DNA from: Mesorhizobium erdmanii USDA 3471
GTDB taxonomy: Bacteria > Pseudomonadota > Alphaproteobacteria > Rhizobiales > Rhizobiaceae
Direction of reading: 5' to 3'
Length of the DNA: 64,000 nucleotides
NCBI RefSeq assembly: GCF_000472705.1
Contig: NZ_AXAE01000028.1
Coordinates: 1-64,000, forward strand
Positions 36,835 to 45,093 of the stretch are shown piece after piece. The position numbers and the translations under genes were made by a program. How positions within the stretch are numbered: the stretch's first letter is position 1; each line of letters opens with the position of its first letter. The notes under the pieces are model-generated. The model did not search any database, had not been told where the DNA came from, and worked only from the letters and a program-made list of their open reading frames with translations.

Positions 36835-37203
36835 ATGAAGACCCTAAATCAAACCGCGCTTGTCGCGGTAACGATCGCTGCTGGCCTGATGGTCGGCGCC
36901 TCCGCCACTTCGGCGACCGCCGCCGCCGGCCAGTGCGGCCGCGCTTCCTGGTACGCGCTGCACTCGAAGACCGCATCGGGCGAGCGCATGAACCCCTCGG
37001 CGATGACCGCCGCCCACCGGACACTGCCGTTCGGCACCAAATTGCGGGTCACCAACCAGAACAACGGCCGCAGCGTCATTGTGCGCATCAACGATCGTGG
37101 CCCGTTCATTCGCGGACGCGTGCTCGACCTGTCGAAGGGCGCCGCCGGCCAGCTCGGCTTCATCGGTTCCGGCCAGACCGCTGTCTGCATGGCGCGTGTC
37201 TAA
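36835..37203 (+). CDS. RlpA-like double-psi beta-barrel protein
   Basis: The 122-residue secreted protein has a signal peptide (VAVTIAAGLMVGASATSATA) and a single RlpA-type barrel: GRASWYALHSKTASGERMN, TLPFGTKLRVTN, IVRINDRGPFIRGRVLDLS. Full-length RlpA lytic transglycosylases also have a SPOR domain, which is absent here. A cell-wall role is likely, while catalytic activity is uncertain. The ATG is at 36835. Confidence 0.88.
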   Translation: MKTLNQTALVAVTIAAGLMVGASATSATAAAGQCGRASWYALHSKTASGERMNPSAMTAAHRTLPFGTKLRVTNQNNGRSVIVRINDRGPFIRGRVLDLSKGAAGQLGFIGSGQTAVCMARV

Positions 37204-37251
37204 TGCATGTCGCCCAGAAGTGTGTAGCGGTTCTGGGACAACGATATGCAT
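37203..37251. repeat. Type D palindrome
   Basis: ATGCATGTCGCCCAGAAGTG ... GGTTCTGGGACAACGATATGCAT has ATGCAT at both ends and CCCAGAA/TTCTGGG inside. It begins at the last base of the RlpA-like gene and may form its transcript end. A fragment of a related element lies near 37330-37355. Confidence 0.65.
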
Positions 37252-37576
37252 CAAAACAAAACGCCTTAATGTCGTCTTTCCTGGGACCGTGATCCCTGCG
37301 AACCCGGGGTCCGCAGAGCGAAACCGGAACCACTTTTCGGGATCATGGTCTGGTGTCCGGCAGGAAGGCCGGACATATTTCCTACACATTTCGGCACTGC
37401 ACATTGAGCCGGCTCGCCCGTTCAAGGCCGATTTCCAGCGCTTTGGACGAAAGAACCATTGCTCACGCGACGTGACGTATTGCATCGCAACAATTAGTTG
37501 TTAACCTCGCCGCGAGACATCTAGGGCTCGGCGCTGCTCGTCGTTCCTTCGATTGCAGGCCGCAGCGGGGTTGTCG

Positions 37577-38854
37577 ATGTTCTACCAGCTCTATGAGATG
37601 AACCATGCGGCACTGCAGCCCGCCCGGCTCTATGCCGACGCGGTGCGGCTGTTCTATTCCAACCCGCTCAATCCGATCTCGCACACGCCCTGGGGCCGTT
37701 CGATCGCTGCAAGCGCCGAACTGTTCGAACGCACCACGCGCCGCTACGGCAAGCCGGCCTTCGGCCTCGACAAGACCGTCGTCGACTGGAAGAGCGTCGC
37801 GGTCACCGAAAGAACCGTCTGGTCGAAGCCGTTCTGCAATCTCGTCCGCTTCGAGCGCGCCGTGCCGGCCGCGCGCAAGCCCGACCCGAAGCTGCTGATC
37901 GTGGCGCCGATGTCTGGCCACTATGCGACGCTGCTGCGCGGCACGGTGGAAGCCATGCTGCCCTATGCCGATGTCCACATCACCGACTGGGTCGACGCCC
38001 GCATGGTGCCGCTGGTCGACGGCAGTTTCGATCTCGACGACTATATCGACTATGTCATCGAGATGTTCCACGCGCTCGGGCCCGACACCCATGTGATGGC
38101 GGTGTGCCAGCCTTCCGTGCCGGTTCTGGCCGCGGTGGCGCTTATGGAAACCAGGGGCGACCCGTTCGTGCCGTCGACGATGACCCTGATGGGCGGTCCG
38201 ATCGACACCCGCCGCAACCCGACCGCGGTCAACCTTTTGGCCGAGGAAAAGGGCATCGACTGGTTCCGGGGCAACGTCATCATGCGCGCGCCCTGGCCGG
38301 AGCCCGGCTTCGGCCGCGAGGTCTATCCAGGCTTCCTGCAGCTGTCCGGCTTCATGAGCATGAACCTCGACCGCCACATCGCCGCCCACAAGGACTTCTT
38401 CATGCACCTTGTGAAGCATGATGGCGACAATGCCGAAAAACACCGCGACTTCTATGACGAATATCTGGCTGTCATGGACCTGACGGCGGAGTTCTACCTG
38501 CAGACCGTCGACACCGTGTTCGTGCGCCATGCCTTGCCCAAGGGTGAGATGACGCATCGCGGCACTCGGATCGACACGTCAGCCATCCGCAATGTCGCCC
38601 TGTTCACGGTCGAGGGCGAGAACGACGACATATCGGGCCTTGGCCAGACCAAGGCGGCGCAGGATCTGTGCGTCAACATTCCGGCCGACAAGAAGGCGCA
38701 CTACATACAGCCGGCGGTCGGCCATTACGGCGTCTTCAACGGCTCGCGCTTCCGTTCCGAGATCGTGCCGCGCATCGTCGACTTCATCACCAGCTATGGC
38801 CGCCAGAACCGGGTCGCGGTAAAGCCGAAGCTGATCCGAACCGCCAAGCGGTAG
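37577..38854 (+). CDS. phaZ: Intracellular polyhydroxyalkanoate depolymerase
   Basis: The 425-residue protein matches the PHA depolymerase family that mobilises stored polyhydroxybutyrate. The N-terminus MFYQLYEMNHAALQPARLYAD is typical. The lipase-like box contains Cys (VMAVCQPSVPVLAA) in place of Ser, as in characterised intracellular PhaZ enzymes. ADVHITDWVDARMVPL and the late AVGHYGVFNGSRFR carry further conserved residues including the probable catalytic His. The ATG at 37577 gives the family start; an in-frame codon at 37553 is less likely. Confidence 0.92.
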   Translation: MFYQLYEMNHAALQPARLYADAVRLFYSNPLNPISHTPWGRSIAASAELFERTTRRYGKPAFGLDKTVVDWKSVAVTERTVWSKPFCNLVRFERAVPAARKPDPKLLIVAPMSGHYATLLRGTVEAMLPYADVHITDWVDARMVPLVDGSFDLDDYIDYVIEMFHALGPDTHVMAVCQPSVPVLAAVALMETRGDPFVPSTMTLMGGPIDTRRNPTAVNLLAEEKGIDWFRGNVIMRAPWPEPGFGREVYPGFLQLSGFMSMNLDRHIAAHKDFFMHLVKHDGDNAEKHRDFYDEYLAVMDLTAEFYLQTVDTVFVRHALPKGEMTHRGTRIDTSAIRNVALFTVEGENDDISGLGQTKAAQDLCVNIPADKKAHYIQPAVGHYGVFNGSRFRSEIVPRIVDFITSYGRQNRVAVKPKLIRTAKR

Positions 38855-38864
38855 GCAATTCCGG

Positions 38865-38892
38865 GCAGAATCGGTTGCCGGTCCGATTCTGC
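38865..38892 (+). terminator. Hairpin after phaZ
   Basis: GCAGAATCGG at 38865 pairs with CCGATTCTGC at 38883-38892 around an 8-base loop. It has a strong stem and no U tract. Each arm also contains a GANTC site. Confidence 0.5.
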
Positions 38893-38954
38893 TGCACAAG
38901 CGTCGCTGTCCCTCCCCTCGGGTAACCATGCTGCAAATCAGCCCGTCGTCGGAA

Positions 38955-38993
38955 TTGACACGGACTGCCGATCGCCCTTAACGTTTCGTTAAC
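38955..38993 (+). promoter_or_regulatory. Promoter with full CtrA box
   Basis: TTGACA at 38955 is followed after 17 bases by TTAACG at 38978. TTAA-CGTTTCG-TTAAC at 38978-38993 matches the CtrA consensus TTAA-N7-TTAAC and overlaps the -10. The next ATG is 20 bases downstream (39013). Confidence 0.7.
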
Positions 38994-39012
38994 AACAGGG
39001 TGAGCGGGGACA

Positions 39013-39633
39013 ATGAATTCCTCAACAATGGCGAGAAGGCTGCGCTTGTGCGTGGCCATGGCCGGCCTGGCAGCCACGGCGGGCTGGATGGCACCGGCCT
39101 TGGCTGCCGGAGCGATGGCGACCGGGGGCATCACCTCGCAGCCGATCGGCCACTATGATTTCTGCAGACTGCACCCCGGCGAATGCTCGATCCGTCCAAG
39201 CAATCTGGCACCGGCCAGGATGACCAATGGGCTGATGAGCAAGCTCGCCAGCGTTACCGCCAGGGTCAACGCCGCCGTCAAGCCGATGAGCGACATGGAC
39301 ATTTACGGCAAGGACGAGGTCTGGGCCTATCCCGACAAGGGCGTCGGCGATTGCGAGGACTATGTGCTGGAGAAGCGCCGCCGGCTGTCCCACATGGGCA
39401 TCTCGCTGTCCGATCTTCTCATCACCGTGGTGCGCAAGCCAGACGGCGAAGGCCATTCCGTGCTGACCGTGCGCACCGACAAGGGCGACTACGTGCTCGA
39501 CAATCTGACCGACAAGGTCAAGGCCTGGGACCAGACTGGCTACCGCTTCCTCAAGCGGCAGGCGATCGACAACACCGGCCGCTGGGTCTCCATCCGCGGC
39601 GGCCAGCAGGTTCTGGTCGGCTCGGTGGAGTAG
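39013..39633 (+). CDS. Bacterial transglutaminase-like cysteine proteinase (DUF920/BTLCP)
   Basis: The 206-residue protein carries a signal peptide (LCVAMAGLAATAGWMAPALAA) and the BTLCP fold: VWAYPDKGVGDCEDYVLEKRRRL with the putative catalytic Cys, HSVLTVRTDKGDYVLDNL with the His and Asp. Relatives such as LapG cleave surface adhesins, but this protein is not shown to be LapG. The CtrA box directly upstream suggests cell-cycle control of a surface or envelope protease. Confidence 0.87.
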   Translation: MNSSTMARRLRLCVAMAGLAATAGWMAPALAAGAMATGGITSQPIGHYDFCRLHPGECSIRPSNLAPARMTNGLMSKLASVTARVNAAVKPMSDMDIYGKDEVWAYPDKGVGDCEDYVLEKRRRLSHMGISLSDLLITVVRKPDGEGHSVLTVRTDKGDYVLDNLTDKVKAWDQTGYRFLKRQAIDNTGRWVSIRGGQQVLVGSVE

Positions 39634-39674
39634 GACTGCAGCCGCCTGGTTGGGCAGCGCACCCCCAGCGCTTC

Positions 39675-39890
39675 TTCATGCTAGGGCGGAGCAAGGAGCG
39701 AAGCGACGCGCGCAGACCCGAGGATCCATGCCGTGACACCAACATAGAACGCGGCGGCGCAGGAACAGGCGCCGGCCATCTTCATCCGAGCATCACCACA
39801 TTCTGCACCGCTGCGACGCCCGCAGGTCGCGGCATGGATCCTCGGGTCTGCGCGACGCCGCTTCGCGGCTGCTCCGCCCGTGGATGACGA
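39675..39890. repeat. Type C inverted-arm repeat
   Basis: Arms CTAGGGCGGAGCAAGGAGCG ... GAGGATCCATGCCGTGACAC and CGCGGCATGGATCCTCGGGT ... GCCCGTGGATGACGA face each other. It fills half of the 420-base gap before the small Cys/Gly protein gene; no other gene is seen there. Confidence 0.7.
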
Positions 39891-40053
39891 ACGCGTGGAG
39901 GCTCCCGCTAATCGCGAAGGGCTCTGCCGCGGCCCGCCCTCGCGAGGTGACGCGCACTCCCTCCGAAAAAATCTTCGCATCTCCGTGAACCATTTCCGTT
40001 CGCCCGGCGACACACAGCCGTGAACGATAGAAACCCAACCATGGAGACTTCAA

Positions 40054-40302
40054 ATGACTGCTTTCCTGCGTAATACCCTTCTCGCCGCCGTCGCGGTATC
40101 GGCCTTGGGCGGATCCGCTCTGGCTGGTCAAACCGACACGAGCTGCGTCAAGACGACGCTCAATGACCTTTGGGCCGGCCGTTGTTGCGGCACCGCCGGC
40201 GCGTCGGACTGTCTGGGCGGTGGCAACGGCGGCCGTGGCGACCATGACCACCCGGGCACGAATGGCGGCAATCCCAATGGCGGGCCGGCCGGTAAGCCCT
40301 GA
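40054..40302 (+). CDS. Small secreted Cys/Gly-rich protein (82 aa)
   Basis: The ATG at 40054 has GGAG upstream. The product has a signal peptide (FLRNTLLAAVAVSALGGSALAGQ), four Cys (one before and three around CVKTTLNDLWAGRCCGTAGASDC) and a Gly/Asn/His tail. No domain was recognised. It could be a small disulfide-linked extracellular or periplasmic protein. Confidence 0.65.
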   Translation: MTAFLRNTLLAAVAVSALGGSALAGQTDTSCVKTTLNDLWAGRCCGTAGASDCLGGGNGGRGDHDHPGTNGGNPNGGPAGKP

Positions 40303-40315
40303 TCCCACCACAGCT

Positions 40316-40340
40316 GCCCGCTGGCGTTTCGCCGGCGGGC
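40316..40340. terminator. Strong hairpin between convergent genes
   Basis: GCCCGCTGGCG and CGCCGGCGGGC pair around a TTT loop with one G-T pair. It lies 14 bases after the secreted-protein stop and 50 bases from the end of the convergent xre gene. There is no U tract on either side. Confidence 0.55.
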
Positions 40341-40390
40341 ACTGGTTTGCGATCAGGCGGACGCCCGTCGCAAAATCCGGTTGGAACAGA

Positions 40391-40759
40391 TCACGCCCGT
40401 CGGCCCAGCGCCGCACGGATCGATGCGGTGATGCGGCGCAGTTCCGCCTCGTCGAGCTTCTCAATGTTCTCGGCCAGCAGATTGGCCAGTTCGGTGGCGG
40501 CGGGATTGAGCCCCGACGTATCGAGCCTGACGCGCGGATGCGAGGCTTCGGCCAGCCGTGCCAGTTCCTCGGCATCGTCCCAGATGACGTTGAAATAGCC
40601 GATGATCTTCTGGATCAGCGTCCAGGTCGGCGCGCCGCGCCTGCCATGCTCGAGCGCCGACAGATAGGCGGCGCTGACGCCGATCGCCGCCGCCATGTCC
40701 TTCTGGCTGACGCCGCGCTCATTGCGCAGCGCCCGCAGCCTCTCGCCGAACGGCGTCAT
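40391..40759 (-). CDS. XRE-family HTH regulator
   Basis: The 122-residue protein begins MTPFGERLRALRNERGVSQ and carries an HTH (QKDMAAAIGVSAAYLSALEHGRRG) and a C-terminal helical tail. It is the last gene of tim44-mltA-smr-xre on the minus strand, a cluster conserved in rhizobia, where gyrB usually follows. gyrB is absent here. The ATG at 40759 lies 19 bases after the smr stop and has GAGG upstream. Confidence 0.88.
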   Translation of the reverse strand: MTPFGERLRALRNERGVSQKDMAAAIGVSAAYLSALEHGRRGAPTWTLIQKIIGYFNVIWDDAEELARLAEASHPRVRLDTSGLNPAATELANLLAENIEKLDEAELRRITASIRAALGRRA

Positions 40760-40778
40760 GCGCCCGGCCTCACAACCC

Positions 40779-41309
40779 TCATGAACGCACCCGCCGCAGC
40801 CTGATATAGAGCGCGCCCGCGCCGCCATGGTTGCGGGCGGCATGGTCGTGGCTGGAGACCAGCGGCCGGAACGCCGGCGTCGACAGCCAGGCCGGCACGG
40901 CACGCCGCAGCACGCCGTCGCCGCCGGAGGAAGACCCCTTGCCGGTGATGACCAGCACATAGCGGATGCCGCCGGCATGCGCCCGGTGCAGGAACGAGAA
41001 CAGCAGCGAATAGGCTTCGTCCTGCGTCATCCCATGCAGGTCGACGCGGCCTTCGATCGGCAGCCGGCCCTTCGACAATTTGTCCAGCGTCGGTTCGTCG
41101 AGCCGGTGCGTGACATGCTGTGCCTTTGGCTTGGCAACGGCCGCCGCATTGGCGGTGGGCTGGGCCGGTTGCGCCGGCGTTGGCTTGGCCTCGATGGCCA
41201 GGTCGGGAATGTCGACCGAAGTCCTGCCCTTCAGCGGGTTGGCCGTGCGCGCCACCAGGTTCCACAACACCCGGTCGTCTTCGCTTAGCCTGTCCGGGCG
41301 CTTGCTCAC
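40779..41309 (-). CDS. Smr/MutS2-domain protein
   Basis: The 176-residue protein has a Pro/Ala-rich N-terminal part and a C-terminal Smr domain (GRVDLHGMTQDEAYSLLFSF, YVLVITGKGSSSGGDGVLRR and NHGGAGALYIRLRR). Smr domains act as nucleases or nucleic-acid-binding modules. The start is GTG at 41309, which overlaps the mltA stop as GTGA. Confidence 0.9.
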   Translation of the reverse strand: MSKRPDRLSEDDRVLWNLVARTANPLKGRTSVDIPDLAIEAKPTPAQPAQPTANAAAVAKPKAQHVTHRLDEPTLDKLSKGRLPIEGRVDLHGMTQDEAYSLLFSFLHRAHAGGIRYVLVITGKGSSSGGDGVLRRAVPAWLSTPAFRPLVSSHDHAARNHGGAGALYIRLRRVRS

Positions 41310-42451
41310 CGGGCGCTCCCGGCCAGCGCGCGCGGCACCAGCGCGTAAAAATCGGCGGCGTTGCGCACCACGCCGGCGATCTCGCCGGCGGCATCGCCCG
41401 AGCCGGCGAACAGATCGCCGCGCGCCGGCCCGGTGATGGCCGAGCCGGTATCCTGCGCGATCATCAGCCGCCGGAACGGTTTTTTGTCGAAGGCGGTCAG
41501 CGTCGGCGCGTCGATGTAGAAGGGCGTGCCGAACGTGTGCAGCAGCCGGTCGACGGCGACCGAGCGCCCCGGCGTCAGCGGCACCTTGGCGGCGGCGATC
41601 GGGCCGAGGGTCGCGTCCTCCACCTCGGCCTCGCGGAAGAAGATGTAGGAGCGGTTTTGCCACAGGATCTCGTCGACGCGCCCGGGATGCGCCTTGAACC
41701 AGGCGCGGATCGACTGCATCGTCACTTGCGACAGCGGGATTTCGCCCAGTTCGCTCAGCACCTTGCCCGGGCCGGTGAAGCGCTGCCCTGACTTGGCGGC
41801 GTAGGTGACACGGCAAAGCCGGCCGTCGGTCATGGCGAGCCGCGCCGCCCCTTGCACATGGACGAAGAAGGCATCGACCTTGTCGGCCAGCCAGGCGATC
41901 TCAAGCCCCTGGCCCGTGAGCGCGCCGCGCTCGATCGCGCCACGGTCGAAATACTCGACCGGTCCGTCCGCTGTCTGGCGTGCGAAGGCGAGATAGGCAT
42001 CCATCCCCTGCGACCGGTTGGCGTCGTCGACATCGACGAGATCGGCCGGCCGCGACAGAAGCGGCACGGTGAAACGGTCGGTGCGCACCGGCGATGCCTC
42101 GACCTGAGGCTCGTAGAAGCCGGTGACGAGGCCGGCGCCGGTCTCGACCCCGACCGGCATCGGAACAACCAGCATGGGGATGAAATGCCGCTCGAAGAAG
42201 GCTCGGGCCTGCGCTCCATCCGGCGAAGCGACACCGCGCGCCTCCGCATAAGCCTCGGCGAAGGCGCCGAAATCGACGCCGAGCGCGCCGCTGCGATAGG
42301 GTTTTACCAGCACATGGAAAGCGGAGCGGCGAAACGCCTCGAAGGCCGGCAGGTGGTCGTCGCCGCCCCAGCCGGGGAGATCCGCGAAGGACTTCTCGAC
42401 AAAAAGCGGCGATAGCGACACGGGAGCCTCGCCAACCCTGTTCTCATGCAT
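41306..42451 (-). CDS. mltA: Membrane-bound lytic murein transglycosylase A
   Basis: The 381-residue enzyme cleaves peptidoglycan glycan strands. The MltA domain region VTGFYEPQVEASPVRTDRF and the C-terminal 3D domain (RRLMIAQDTGSAITGPARGDLF with DTG and GARGD-like Asp) are visible. No lipobox is seen at this start, so export is unclear. The ATG at 42451 lies inside a type D palindrome; an in-frame GTG ten codons on, at 42421, with GGCGAGG before it, is an alternative start. It is coupled to smr downstream. Confidence 0.88.
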   Translation of the reverse strand: MHENRVGEAPVSLSPLFVEKSFADLPGWGGDDHLPAFEAFRRSAFHVLVKPYRSGALGVDFGAFAEAYAEARGVASPDGAQARAFFERHFIPMLVVPMPVGVETGAGLVTGFYEPQVEASPVRTDRFTVPLLSRPADLVDVDDANRSQGMDAYLAFARQTADGPVEYFDRGAIERGALTGQGLEIAWLADKVDAFFVHVQGAARLAMTDGRLCRVTYAAKSGQRFTGPGKVLSELGEIPLSQVTMQSIRAWFKAHPGRVDEILWQNRSYIFFREAEVEDATLGPIAAAKVPLTPGRSVAVDRLLHTFGTPFYIDAPTLTAFDKKPFRRLMIAQDTGSAITGPARGDLFAGSGDAAGEIAGVVRNAADFYALVPRALAGSAR

Positions 42452-42493
42452 GTCGTTATCCCAAAACCGCTTCGCACTTTAGGCGGCATGCAT
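42446..42493. repeat. Type D palindrome supplying the mltA start codon
   Basis: ATGCATGTCGTTATCCCAAA ... CTTTAGGCGGCATGCAT has ATGCAT at both ends. On the minus strand its terminal ATG at 42451 is the predicted mltA start. It fills the gap after the tim44 stop. Confidence 0.7.
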
Positions 42494-42499
42494 CGGGGC

Positions 42500-43207
42500 T
42501 CAGTCTTCTTCTTCGGTGGCGACGAGCTTCCAGTTCGGATCGCGCGAGCGCGTGTCGCGGGCGAAGGTCCAGACATCCTTGACCTCGGCCACGGTTTCCG
42601 GATCGCCGTCGATGACGGCGCCCGCCTTGTCGCGCGTCGCCGAAATCAGTTCGCTGATGATGCGCAGCGTCACATGCGCCTCGCCGCCCTTCATCTCGGC
42701 CGAGACGATGTCGGCCTTGTCGATGCCGACGAAGGACGACTGGATCTTCTCCGACTTGGCCTCGCGCTCGCCGATCGCGGCGACGAAACCGTCGAAAACC
42801 TCGCGCGACAGAAGGTTCTTCAATGTTTTGCGGTCGCCGTCGGCATAGGCCATGACGATCATCTCATAAGCCATCTTGGCGCCGTCGACGAAGCCCTTCG
42901 GATCGAAGGATGGATCATTGTCCTTGATCGCGCGCAGGCCCTTGTTGAGATCGGTGTCGGGCTTGGCGAAGGCGTCGATCGCCGTATAGGCGTCGGCCGG
43001 GGCCGGGTCGCCGGGCGCGCGCTTGCGCGGCAGCGAAACGACATTCTCGGGCTTCTGCGTTGCATCCTTGTCGGTGCGCGCCGCCGTATAGGGATCGAAG
43101 GGCGGCCGCTCGCTCCCGGTGCGACGGCCCAGCACGTTGCGCAGCTGGAAGAAGATCACCACCGCCGCGATCAGGAAGAAAATCGTGCCGAAGTCGAAGA
43201 ATCCCAT
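42500..43207 (-). CDS. Tim44/TimA-domain membrane-anchored protein
   Basis: The 235-residue protein has one N-terminal membrane helix (FFDFGTIFFLIAAVVIFFQL), a linker with RKRAPGDPAPADAY and a C-terminal Tim44-like domain (DFGKGFVDGAKMAYEMIVMAYADG region through VWTFARDTRSRDPNWKLV). Bacterial TimA proteins are inner-membrane anchored and their role is poorly known. The ATG at 43207 has GGAAG upstream. It is followed by mltA, smr and xre. Confidence 0.88.
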   Translation of the reverse strand: MGFFDFGTIFFLIAAVVIFFQLRNVLGRRTGSERPPFDPYTAARTDKDATQKPENVVSLPRKRAPGDPAPADAYTAIDAFAKPDTDLNKGLRAIKDNDPSFDPKGFVDGAKMAYEMIVMAYADGDRKTLKNLLSREVFDGFVAAIGEREAKSEKIQSSFVGIDKADIVSAEMKGGEAHVTLRIISELISATRDKAGAVIDGDPETVAEVKDVWTFARDTRSRDPNWKLVATEEED

Positions 43208-43418
43208 ATCTTCCGCCAATCAATCCCTGCCTCTAGGCCGGACCGTCCAGCCGAAAGGCCGCGGTCGCATAGCGTTCAACATTCAAAGCATATAGAACGC
43301 AAGGCGCAATCATTCAAATCAATGGCAGGCATACCTATCTAACAGCCTCGGTGCCAGCGGTGATTGGCCGCCAGGGGCAAAACAAACGAAACGACCATCG
43401 AAAAAAGATCGGCAAGAC

Positions 43419-43919
43419 TTGCGCATTTCGCTGCTTCCCCTTTTCCTTCTCGCGCTTCCGCTGCTGGAAATCGCCGGTTTCGTCATCGTTGGCCGCGAGG
43501 TCGGCGCGCTGGCGACGGTCGGCCTCGTGCTGGCCTCGAGCATCGCCGGCGTGCTGTTGCTCAGGCACCAGGGTTTCGGCGTCATGGCGCGGGTGCGCGC
43601 CGAGATGGATGCCGGCCATGACCCGAGCCGCCATCTTGCCCACGGCGCCATGATCGTGGTCGCCGCGATCCTGCTCATCATCCCTGGTTTCATCACGGAC
43701 ATTATCGGCCTGCTCCTGTTCCTGCCGCCGGTGCGCGACCTTGCCTGGCGCCGGTTCAAGGGCCGCATCGTCGTCGCCACCGATTTCAGCGCCGGCGGCT
43801 TTCGCGCCCGCAGCCGCGACAAGGTCATCGACCTCGACGACGGCGATTACTCGCGCGAGGACGATTTCAAGCGCGGCCCGGATCACAATTCGCCATGGCG
43901 GCGGCTGAAGGACGATTAG
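43419..43919 (+). CDS. fxsA: FxsA-family membrane protein
   Basis: The 166-residue protein has an N-terminal hydrophobic helix (LLPLFLLALPLLEIAGFVIVG), a second one (VGLVLASSIAGVLLLR) and a helix pair around AAILLIIPGFITDIIGLLLFL. This is the FxsA core; the C-terminal tail is charged. The start is TTG at 43419, giving MRISLLPLF as in relatives; no ATG precedes it in frame. It is divergent from tim44. Confidence 0.85.
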   Translation: MRISLLPLFLLALPLLEIAGFVIVGREVGALATVGLVLASSIAGVLLLRHQGFGVMARVRAEMDAGHDPSRHLAHGAMIVVAAILLIIPGFITDIIGLLLFLPPVRDLAWRRFKGRIVVATDFSAGGFRARSRDKVIDLDDGDYSREDDFKRGPDHNSPWRRLKDD

Positions 43920-43937
43920 GTCAGCCTATCCAAGGCT

Positions 43938-44170
43938 TCGTCATCCTGGGGCGGAGCAAGGAGCGAAGCGACGCGCGCAGACCCCGGGATCCATGCCGCG
44001 ACCTTCGAGCTCCGCTGCGGTGAAGGTTTTCTGCCTGCCGCACCGCTCATCAGTTTCGGCTTCTTGCCGGCCAAGGGTCTTGAGCCGCCGCATCCTTTGG
44101 CCGACATCGCGGCATGGATCCTAGGGTCTCCGCGACGTCGCTCCGCTCCTGCTTCGCCCTAGGATGACGA
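43938..44170. repeat. Type C inverted-arm repeat
   Basis: Left arm TCGTCATCCTGGGGCGGAGC ... CCGGGATCCATGCCGCGACC and right arm GCGGCATGGATCCTAGGGTC ... GCCCTAGGATGACGA frame a longer centre than other copies. It fills the gap between fxsA and secB. A half arm recurs near 44856. Confidence 0.7.
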
Positions 44171-44276
44171 AGTGGGAAGCAAGGCGGCAAACCTTGTCTT
44201 GTCATGCCGGCCATGGTAGCGAACGCCCGATTTCAATTCGGTCAGCAACGCTGCCCAGGGGAAAAGGAAAAGGCTC

Positions 44277-44783
44277 ATGGCCAGCAATGATGACGCGCCG
44301 ACCGGCGCTGCCAACGGAAACGGCAATGCGGCAGCGCAGCCGTCGCTCAACGTGCTCGCCCAGTATGTAAAGGACCTGTCCTTCGAAAGCCCCGGCGCGC
44401 CGAATTCGCTGCGCGGCCGCGACAAGGCCCCCGGCATCGCCATCAACGTCAACGTCAACGCCAACCCGCTTTCCGACAAGCAGTTCGACGTCAACCTGAC
44501 GCTGAACGCCAAGGCTTCCTTCGACCAGGAAGTGCTGTTCAATGTCGAGCTGGTCTATGGCGGCGTCTTCGCTATCTCCGGCTTCCCGCAGGAGCACATG
44601 CTGCCGATCCTGTTCATCGAATGCCCGCGCCTTTTGTTCCCCTTCGCGCGCCAGATCATCGCCGAAGCCACCCGCAATGGCGGCTTCCCGCCGCTGATGC
44701 TCGACCCGATCGACTTCGCCCAGATGTTCCAGCAGAAGCTGGCCGAGGACCAGGCCGCGTCCTCGAAGGTCCAGGTGAGCTGA
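44277..44783 (+). CDS. secB: Protein-export chaperone SecB
   Basis: The 168-residue chaperone keeps Sec substrates unfolded and hands them to SecA. The core VLAQYVKDLSFESPGAPNSL, the central NVNVNANPLSDKQFDVNLTLNA and the conserved FPQEHMLPILFIECPRLLFPFARQ are diagnostic. The ATG at 44277 is preceded by AAAGGAAAAGG. A strong terminator follows the stop. Confidence 0.95.
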   Translation: MASNDDAPTGAANGNGNAAAQPSLNVLAQYVKDLSFESPGAPNSLRGRDKAPGIAINVNVNANPLSDKQFDVNLTLNAKASFDQEVLFNVELVYGGVFAISGFPQEHMLPILFIECPRLLFPFARQIIAEATRNGGFPPLMLDPIDFAQMFQQKLAEDQAASSKVQVS

Positions 44784-44807
44784 GGCTCGGCTTGATCGGA
44801 TGTTTCG

Positions 44808-44836
44808 AAAAACCCGGCTTCGGCCGGGTTTTTTGT
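44808..44836 (+). terminator. Rho-independent terminator after secB
   Basis: AAAACCCGGC-TTCG-GCCGGGTTTTTT is a GC-rich stem with a tetraloop and a six-T tail, 25 bases after the secB stop. Confidence 0.9.
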
Positions 44837-45024
44837 TGGGCGCCACCTTCGCGCTTTCGTCATCCTCGGGTCTCCGCGACGCCGCTGCGGAGCGCCGCAC
44901 AACTCCTGCGGATTTCAGAACACTCCCCAACGTCACCCAGCCCTATCATCGGCCTCTCAGGCAAAGGCGTCCCGGCGGTAGCAGCCGCCCCCGCGTTGGC
45001 GATTCGCCGGGACGCCCTGTTTCT

Positions 45025-45073
45025 GTGCATGCCGTTGTCCCAAAACCGCCTCGCACCTTTGGGCGGCATGCAC
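45025..45073. repeat. Type D palindrome
   Basis: GTGCATGCCGTTGTCCCAAA ... CTTTGGGCGGCATGCAC is a near-perfect palindrome just upstream of the substrate-binding protein gene. Confidence 0.65.
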
Positions 45074-45093
45074 CAACAAAAGAGGGAACGACG

